A stretch of DNA of 64,000 nt from Trichobilharzia regenti (Eukaryota; Platyhelminthes; Trematoda; Strigeidida; Schistosomatidae), in contig OX235270.1 in the NCBI GenBank assembly GCA_944472135.2, positions 117,505,842 to 117,569,841 of the forward strand. Reading direction: 5' to 3'. Positions 56,598-64,000 of the stretch are shown here, piece by piece. The notes beneath the pieces are model-generated. The model was not told the DNA's origin. It did no database searches and saw only the letters and a program-made list of their open reading frames with translations. Numbering within the stretch: position 1 is the stretch's first letter; every line of letters begins with the position of its first letter. The translations under genes and the position numbers were made by a program.

Positions 56598-57525
56598 GAT
56601 TCCATTTATTATTAATTACTAAGAAAAGCATTTATATTGAACACTTTTAAAAATTATTTTTTATCGTGTCATATTTTATTCATCTCTATTATAATACAAT
56701 TTTCACATGAAATGAATTTGTGAAATTTAAATAATTGTTTTCATATGTTTCTTTCTAAAGCGGGATTTACTATTCATTATAGCCGACAGTTTAGCCGATA
56801 TGTACAAGTTTTTTCTTCACCAGCATTCTATGTATAAAAATGATGAAACATCTTCTGATAGTTTACAGCAATAGTAGACTATTAAGAAAAAAAACTACTG
56901 CACACACGGTGAACGTGTGGAAACAACCAATAAGTTACAGTTCCAAAAGGTTTTAGTTCTGTATTGCGTAAAGAATTTCATCCCTCTGCAGTCAAAATGG
57001 TATTGTCAATCTTCAAATAATTACATCGAGAGAGAGAGAGAGAGATGAATTAGTGTCTTTCGTATGATTTTTCAACATATAGTTACAAATAAATAGAATC
57101 CAAAGCGGTACTACGGTAGTCTGCACCCTAAGGCATACAACAGTTACATGAATTTTCTCAAACAGTGTCTTACATTCTATTTATCGATCATTGTTTTGAG
57201 AGAGTTACGCTGTAATACTTTATTAAACCTGTACAAGTTCAGGCGATAACGTTAGACCGTATGGAATGACTCAATTGGCGTTTAAGGACAGCGGCAACAA
57301 ACTGTTGTCTGGGTTAACTTAAACTATTAAGTAATGTCCGCGAATCAGAGGGAGAGTCCCACTGAAAATGATGCGACTCACTGATTATCCCAGATTATTA
57401 GAAGGGAGACAAATTTTCCTGTGCTAATGATCCAGTTGTAAGTTTGACCTATATATAGTATCCAAAGATCTAGGTCCAATAATCATTCACAAAGTGTGGT
57501 GCTCGAGAGAAAAAAAAAACCTCGA
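56598..57525. other. Downstream flank of the APEX1-like gene; no gene recognised
   Basis: AT-rich with a short GA repeat near 57028-57046. No canonical AATAAA in the first 100 bp after the stop. Confidence 0.5.
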
Positions 57526-58790
57526 GAAAATCAGGCTGGTTTTAAGCCCAGATGAGAGTGTATTAGGCCTACCTACCGGCGTCAAAAGCTTGTCATATTT
57601 CTTGACCTGAAGGCGATATTCGACTCTATCGACCGAGAGGTGCTATGACAACGTTTTGTCGTGAAGAGGAGTGCGAGGAAGTGACGACAAATGGTGCTGT
57701 CTGTTAGGGTTGCCATCTGTGCTATTTTTATTTAATTCCATCGTAGATTGTTCTAATTTAATTGACCTTAGCGACTTACGGACTGGTTTGTTAGAAGGTA
57801 ACAGTCTCGTAGATGATATTATCCCCCTAGGTGAAGAGGCTGACAAGGCAGAGTCTTCTAAACACTTTGACAGGCAGCAATATGCGAATGTTGTGCATGT
57901 GATTTGCTTCTGTAAATTGTAAGCTGAATTTGCACAACTGGATTATACCGATTCCTAGTTTAAAGAGAGGGAATAAAGTGGTAGGGCATGTTGACCAGTT
58001 CACCTATTCGGAAAGTGTTATGAGCCCCAATGTGAACTGTTGCTGACGAAATCTCAGCACGAGTATAGAAGGCTTATGTGGCATTTGCCAACTTACATCA
58101 TACCTAGCGTGGGCATGACATCTAGATTCCAATCAAAGAACGTGTATACTGCTCAGCAGTTCGCTCTGCCCTTCTTTATGACTGTAAAAAATGGCAGATA
58201 TAAAGAGACTTGTCGTCCTCGAACACAGAAGTTTGCGTTTTATCTTCCATATTAAATGGTATAATATGGTGGGTAATACTGAGGTTAGGCGTAGTGTTAG
58301 GTAAGGGGGGTAAGCCAATCAATGAGGTTGTGAAGGTGAATCGATCGATATGGCTAGGACGCACGTTACACATATCGAGCCCCTGCCTTTCTCAACAAGC
58401 AATGTTAGTCAATATACGGTTGGTTGGAAAAGAGATAGGAATGGTCAAACCAAGCATGGCATCAGACCATGAAAGCCCTGACAATTGGTTTGAACCACGT
58501 AGGGGGGGGTGTAGACTGCCTGGTTGGGACCCTTTTGTGCTAAGAACCAATAGCTAAAGACGATTGGTGGTATGAATCGAAATCCTTGTCAATGGCGCAG
58601 ATTCATTCACTCACTGTGATCTCTCACATCGACTAGACAGTCACTCGGTTTCCGAGTTACTTTTCTATCCGCCTTACATTTCTGTTTATAATTCTTGAAT
58701 GTCTTGTATACCATTGTGTGCTTCGTGGAGTGTCGCAACTTGAACTGCTGTACTTCTGTGTAAAATTATATGTTGAAACTTAACCGGTTT
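57526..58790 (+). pseudogene. RTE-type LINE, C-terminal half of RT and 3' end
   Basis: Pieces in order: NQAGFKP, VIFLDLKAIFDSIDREVL (RT motif A), LVDDIIPLGEEADK (where the YADD box is expected, degraded), ICTTGLYR / VGHVDQFTYSESVM, DEISARV-KAYVAFANLHH, KERVYCSAVRSAL and INEVVKVNRSIWLGRTLHI. This order follows the C-terminal half of schistosome RTE elements. Deletions, shifts and stops are frequent. Confidence 0.72.
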
Positions 58791-58799
58791 CTAAATAAA

Positions 58800-59375
58800 T
58801 CTGACTTAGTTCATTTTGGATGCATATCATATCATTGCTAGCTAATACTTAGAACACAGCTTGCCGTTTGTAGTTGTAACATTTAACATTAGAATTAAAT
58901 GAAGACACTTCATGAAAAATTTTTGGGGTTATAATGAAACCTAAGAAGCATCATATTTGGTGACATGATATGTAATAAGAGATCTGGGCAGGTTAGGGGA
59001 AAGAATGTCATAGTGAGGAGGCATTAGTTGCTTCGGCATCATATATGCGCCTTGCTGTCGGGTAGTGATAAGCACTTAGGCGCAGGACTTCCTCTAGATT
59101 GCTGTGCACCACCTAGCACTACAGTAGTTCTGGGAAATATGTACGAGAAAACCATTCATGCCAACGTCCTAACAAATGTTACCTAACATAGACGGTGATA
59201 CCACGAACCGTAGGCCAACTCATCAATTAGGAGTGCGTCGAAAGTTGTTACGCAGGAGAATCGAGTATGGTAGAATTGTTTTTACTTGATCCTATGATGG
59301 ACATTTGAGTTCTAAATTATCAGTTTGACCACTTAGCCTACTACCATATATATAATAGGGTTAGCAATATTGAGG
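58800..59375. other. No gene recognised
   Basis: Sequence between two LINE tails. No motif seen. Confidence 0.4.
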
Positions 59376-59800
59376 TTAGGCCTTTATCGAGTAATAGGTA
59401 AGGAGAGGAAATAAGTCGACGAGACTGTGAAGTTACATCGACTGAGATGGTTAGGACATGTGATACGAATTCACGCCTAGTCTTCGCCTCCATCGACGGA
59501 CAGCGTTAGCTGACATAGAGTGAGGTTGGAAAAGAGCTAGCGGTGGTCAAGCCGAAACATGGATTTATCAGTCAATGAAATCCACAACAGTTAATTCAGA
59601 CCAGCCAAGTGGGAAGGTGTAGACTTCGTGAATGGTTGGGGGTCCTCGGGACGGTAGAAACCAATGAAAGCTGGAGACAATTGGTGAAATGGCCAGCTCA
59701 AAATCGTTTTCAATGGCTGGTGCAGATGCATCCACTACTTGTGACTTATAGTTTCCAATGAAACTATATTGTTCTTCGTTATTGCTATTCCTTTTGTCTC
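59376..59800 (+). pseudogene. RTE-type LINE 3' tail
   Basis: The segment from TGAGGTTAGGC corresponds to 58278 onward of the preceding fragment: TSTEMVRTCDTNSRL, then VGKELAVVKPK and WRQLVKWPAQNRFQW. The same C-terminal tail in another copy. Confidence 0.6.
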
Positions 59801-59849
59801 ATATCTCTGTTTACTGTCTCTATTGTGCATTTCTTCTACTTCTTTATGA

Positions 59850-62640
59850 CTTCAAAAACACGTCTTCATTTCATCCTGTTTTCTTCGGTCTTCCGTAGAT
59901 GCATCTGCAATTTTCCATAAGTTATCATCTCCTCGCAACGCGATCTCCTCTATATCACCTTCGGAAGCCCAACTCGTCGTTTTCTGGTCTGATTCCACTC
60001 CTTCTTTGTCCTATCTGACTTTATTCATAGAGCGAAGGCAGCTGTTGGTAAAAGTCTGAAGCCTGTACGAAGTGCCTTTCGTAACGCGCCAAATCAATGA
60101 ATGATATAGAAAAACTGGCTTGACATTTCGACAATAGTTAAAAAACTTAATCTTGTTTTTTATGCTTAATGCAGCAGATGTCCACACTGATTTCAAGGTG
60201 ATGAAAGTCCATCTTGCTTTGACACCTTCATGCGTGTCAGCTGTAGCTGAAACGATGCTCCCCTACAGATAAGTAAGGGTGGTGATCGCCTTCAAATTTC
60301 TCCTGCTGATAGTCATTAGTGCCTATTGTGATTACCTAAGTGGCTTCATCACACCACTTTCCTAAGTGCCTGCTTGAAGTCTTGTCTACACTGCTTCGTC
60401 TGCTAAATTTTTGACCCAAGTTTATAGATCTTCGACTTTGTGGCACTAATCATAAATCCTCCGCGAAGTCCGAATCTCCTAGAGATTTCCTTTTTCCCCA
60501 ACGTGTTCCTGTCTTCTCGCTCCCCAAGGTCTGCCGCAAGATCTAGACCCCACAATCAAGAATATCATTGGTGATTTTAGGCAGCCTTGTCTTATTCCTG
60601 TTTTCACTTCAAACGATTCGCTGACTCCTTCGTCGTGGATCACCTGATATGTAACATTACAATATAGCTGCTGAATGGGGTTGAGTAGGATTCGTAAACC
60701 TCTGTATTGATTAACCACCTTCAAAAGGACTTCTAAGTCAACGTTGCCTAGAGGGACGCGATTTGCTTTCCTTGAATCTAGCCTATTCTTGTTGGAGGTT
60801 TGCATCCAGAGCATCTTTAGTCTCTCTAGTACGACCCTGTACAATGTTTTGCTCGTCACCGACAACAGCATGATTCTACAACAGTTCTTGTAAAGGCTCA
60901 AATCACCCTTATTCAGTAGTTTGACAAGGTAGCCTACCTTCCAAATGGCAGGTATCATCTACCTTCCCTTCATTCCTTCCACACCTTCTGCAGTAATCGC
61001 ATCAGAATGTCCACTCAGGTCTCTGCATCCGTTCTCAATGCATTCTGATGAATTCCGTGTGATCGTGTTGCCTTCCCTACTGGCTTAGCCGGTAGTTTTA
61101 TGTTACTAAAGACTTGTGCTTTTGTCGGAGGACTGGTGTGTACTGGCAGGAAATTCTGTGCCTGCTGTCATTGTGATTATTTCTCGACGAGTTGTTGTAG
61201 GTGGTGGTCGATTCTAGAGTCCTTTGAAGTGACCAGCACCTACCTCTTCTCTTTGGTATTTGGATTCCCATCACCATCTTTCATCCGTTTCGTCTGTGTT
61301 GATGTTCTCCCAGATACCGAGCGATGTGGTTATCTGGTGGTGTAGTGATTTTAGTTGCCTCTCACCTGTGGCCTGATCTGCCTCACTTTCCAGTGTCGTA
61401 CAATTATCTTCTGTCTTTCCCAGAACTCATTCTTCTTCTTCTTTTTCTTCTACTTCTACTTCTTCACCTCTTTATTGCATGCGTTGTAGATTGAATTCAG
61501 CTCCTCCTGTCGTCGTTCATTTTTGCACTGGCTCATTCTCTCTCCTCTATCTGCTTCCAGATGTCCATAGAGAGTTATTTCTTGTTTTGCCTCCTCTACT
61601 TTCCTTTCTTCCTAAGATGACCGACTAACTGACTTACTGGCTATACAGGTTTCCTTGCCGGTCACTTTAAGAGAGTTCTAGTGTTCTTGCACACAGGTCT
61701 CCTCGGTCATGCTATGTGATGTCTCCGACCTTGCTCTGATGGCTGCAGAGAAGGTGCTTTTTGTATTTTTGTCCTTCATTTTTCGGGTACTGAACTTGAA
61801 TCCTGGTCTATTTCCAGTTACTTTGAACGCTTTCAACTTGATCTCGAGTGTTTCTTGTATAGGTAATGGTCTGAGCCCTCTTCTCGATTTTTATCCAGCA
61901 CATTGAGTCTCCACTTTCATAAGACTGGAGTGAAGATCATCTGACTTTCTATATGCCGATTCGGTAAATCTTTTGTAGTTTTTTTATATATCCTTGTGCT
62001 CGTACACACTGCCTCTGGTAACCAAACCATTGAATGCGCTTGACCCTGGGAACAGTTGACTGTTCTCCTAAAGTTTCCGCCCCGACGCATAACGACTTCT
62101 TTTCCTGTGTTATCTACTTTCCGTTTACCTAGTGCTTATATGACCAATTGTGCTTCTGATGTCTCCACTTATGGTCTTGTCCACTTCTGTTTGTAGTTGT
62201 GTTCCGAGTTCTTCCTTCTTCTCTTTTTTATGCTCATTTTTCATCATAGAATTGCATAACTTCAATTTTCCTTCCTGTTAAGTTGGATCTCACTGTCTCT
62301 ATCCTGTAGGAGATTCGTTACCACTTTATAAGAGCTTTGGAAGCTGTTGGTTGTCATCTAGGTGACCAGAGTAGACTACCGACTATCCTTTTGACAGTTT
62401 AGCTAGTTCATATCTGTTCTGTCTGCTCTCACAGATTCCGAGCATTCCTTATCTCTTTCGTAAAAATGTCGACATTCCATGTCACGTGGCGTATTTTTGC
62501 TTTCATCAAGAGACGACACGTCTGTCCAATTCTTAAGAAGAATAGATTCATTTTTAAAATATGTTTTCTGCGCGTTGGGAATGAAGTGATTTCACAGGGT
62601 GAGGCCGATAGCCTCACACCCATACTTCCCTCTTTTCCCG
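59850..62640 (-). pseudogene. RTE-type LINE, endonuclease to C-terminus, decayed
   Basis: From 62640 downward: IRHVTWNVDIFT, resembling the start of an APE-type endonuclease; the linker before RT (KPVGKATRSHGIHQNALRTD, near 61080); RT 60958-60479 (WKVGYLVKLLNKGDLSLYKN, RIMLLSVTSKTLYRVVLERL, SFEVKTGIRQGCLKSPMIF); and the C-terminal domain 60196-59850 (KNKIKFFNYCRNVKPVFLYH, LQTFTNSCLRSMNK, EEIALRGDDNLWKIADASTE). The RT catalytic box falls in a deleted part after 60479. This element type differs from the fragment at 57.5 kb. Confidence 0.68.
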
Positions 62641-62649
62641 ACTAGTAAT

Positions 62650-63240
62650 CTTGATGAGGTTGGGTTCAAGAGTTATTCTGTTTTGTATTGGCTGACTGTG
62701 CGTTGTCGTGAGTCTCTGTACCTTAATAATAGCTCATAATATTCACCAAATAAGTGAGTTTCATTATATTTCTTTTGTTAATCTAAGGTTGTACTCACTA
62801 GTTATTCTTCTACAGTCAACTCTAATGCCTAACAAGATTCTGGCATACAAATTGTGAAATACTCAATACAAACCTGTGATCAGTATGTCATCCTGTTGGA
62901 GTGAGTGCCATAGAAAGGCTTGAACGGAATGTAGGAGTTCGAAGACAGACTACTAATTCTTTGATGATTTTAATTTACAGAAACAAGCCATTCCATGGCG
63001 AAATATATTAAAGATACACGTCTTTTTAACCTGTCTGTAAAGGGTGTTGACGGAGTATAACTGACTAAGTTTCAACATAGAACTTAGCAAGGTAATGCAG
63101 CAGTTCACGTCCCAACACACAATTTAGCACACAGCGGTCGACAAAAAAGAATTCAAAAGTGCTATAATGAGCAGAAGTGTGAGGGAGAAAGAGTAGTAAC
63201 ATAAAGAAACATTAGGGTTTATTGGAGATGGGACATCATA
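62650..63240. other. No gene recognised
   Basis: Flank between two LINE relics. No motif seen. Confidence 0.4.
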
Positions 63241-63249
63241 GAAAGTGAA

Positions 63250-64000
63250 GGCGTCTGTGCAACTGAAAACGATTTTGAACCGTATCATCAATCATCTCCA
63301 GACATTGGTTCTCAGCATCCCGAGGACTTCAGTCACTCAGTCTACACCTCCCTACATGGTTCAAACAAATTGTGGAAGACTTCATGAACTGATGTCTAAT
63401 TTTGATTTGACCACCCATAACTCTTTTGTCAGCTAACTTTTGTGGATGGGGAAGGCGATGATACCTCTCCATAGGCGCTTACATGACCGTCTCAATCTGT
63501 GTTGAGTGAGTGGCTTGATAAGCGTGATATACTTTCTCAGTACTCCGTTCACGGTTAAACATTTCCTCAACATATTTTGGTAAACAGAGTTGAATGCCAC
63601 CTTCAGGGAAGGTGGAAATTTTTGGACACCGGTGAGTATGCCAGTGTTTCAGAATCTGTCGGAGAGTGAACAAATGACCAATACATTCTCGTGCTCACGT
63701 AAAGTGCACCGGGTTTTAACGGGTTTGTTTCCCCGAATACTTGGCGTGGTTACACGGCATAGAACTGATACTACATTATTCAAACCAACCCCCCTATCAC
63801 TCCTTCCCTCCTCATAAATACGGATGGTTAGTGAGCTACGTAATTATAACGAAGCTACTTCTGATTCCAAGATATTACCTAATATTTTACTCAATTCAAG
63901 CAGTAGTATGTCGCCACTATGCCTAAATATCTCTGGAATCATTCCATCAGGTCTTGCTGATTTGTTTCATTTCAGATCATATATGACGTTTGAAACCTCA
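63250..64000 (-). pseudogene. LINE RT fragment (RTE-like), minus strand, runs off the window
   Basis: From the window end downward: SARPDGMIPEIFRHSGDILL (the start-of-RT A/GPDG box), FTLRQILKHWHTHRCPKIST, and after a frameshift LKVAFNSVYQNMLRKCLTVN and GVLRKYITLIKPL (RT motif A and following region). The Asp of motif A is replaced. It extends past position 64000. Confidence 0.62.

Overview
The window looks like AT-rich genomic DNA of a digenean flatworm, most likely a Schistosoma species. The evidence is a full seven-exon AP-endonuclease gene with several 29-50 bp introns, a Mutator-like transposase gene with similar tiny introns, and a repeat fauna typical of schistosomes: CsRn1/Boudicca-like Ty3 elements, BEL/Pao elements, Penelope-like elements, RTE- and R2-type LINEs and tRNA-derived SINEs. 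The species call is an inference; nothing in the window names it. Most of the 64 kb is mobile DNA.

Layout. 1-1.7 kb: two unidentified possible exons on the minus strand. 1.74-13.28 kb: a nest of elements. A Boudicca-like element supplies the outer LTRs; its left LTR is split by a 5'-truncated R2-type LINE (minus strand). A non-autonomous BEL element (copy A) occupies the interior, and its 3' region is split by a second, very young Boudicca-like element with apparently identical 319-bp LTRs, a CATG target duplication, a gag/pol -1 frameshift signal and an in-frame deletion of RNase H and most of integrase. 14.88-22.33 kb: a tandem dimer of the BEL element (LTR-internal-LTR-internal-LTR, period 3543 bp, minus strand). 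22.60-30.54 kb: ten tandem 760-bp units built from a miniature Ty3 element, eleven LTRs in all, with a CCAG duplication at the two outer ends only. 31.5 kb: a solo BEL LTR with a perfect 5-bp duplication. 33.1-35.3 kb: an apparently intact Mutator-like transposase gene. 36.15-39.85 kb: BEL copy D, followed by an inverted partial LTR and an integrase-tail fragment.

40.8-42.0 kb holds a decayed LINE split by a SINE. The one clear host gene, APEX1-like (exonuclease III family AP endonuclease, 314 aa), runs from 42,032 to 56,597 on the plus strand. Its five 5' exons lie within 800 bp; the last two follow introns of 3.3 and 10.2 kb. Those introns hold a SINE, long TA tracts, Penelope-like elements (including an ~838-bp near-perfect inverted repeat) and tRNA-like repeats. 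57.5-64 kb holds decayed LINE fragments on both strands.

The host gene and the transposase gene appear independent. The most unusual feature is that two different LTR families, only 272 bp apart, both form tandem arrays with shared LTRs bounded by (near-)target-site duplications. This points to LTR-LTR exchange or to integration of multimers. Exon models were derived by eye from splice signals, reading-frame continuity and family knowledge; no alignment or database search was run.
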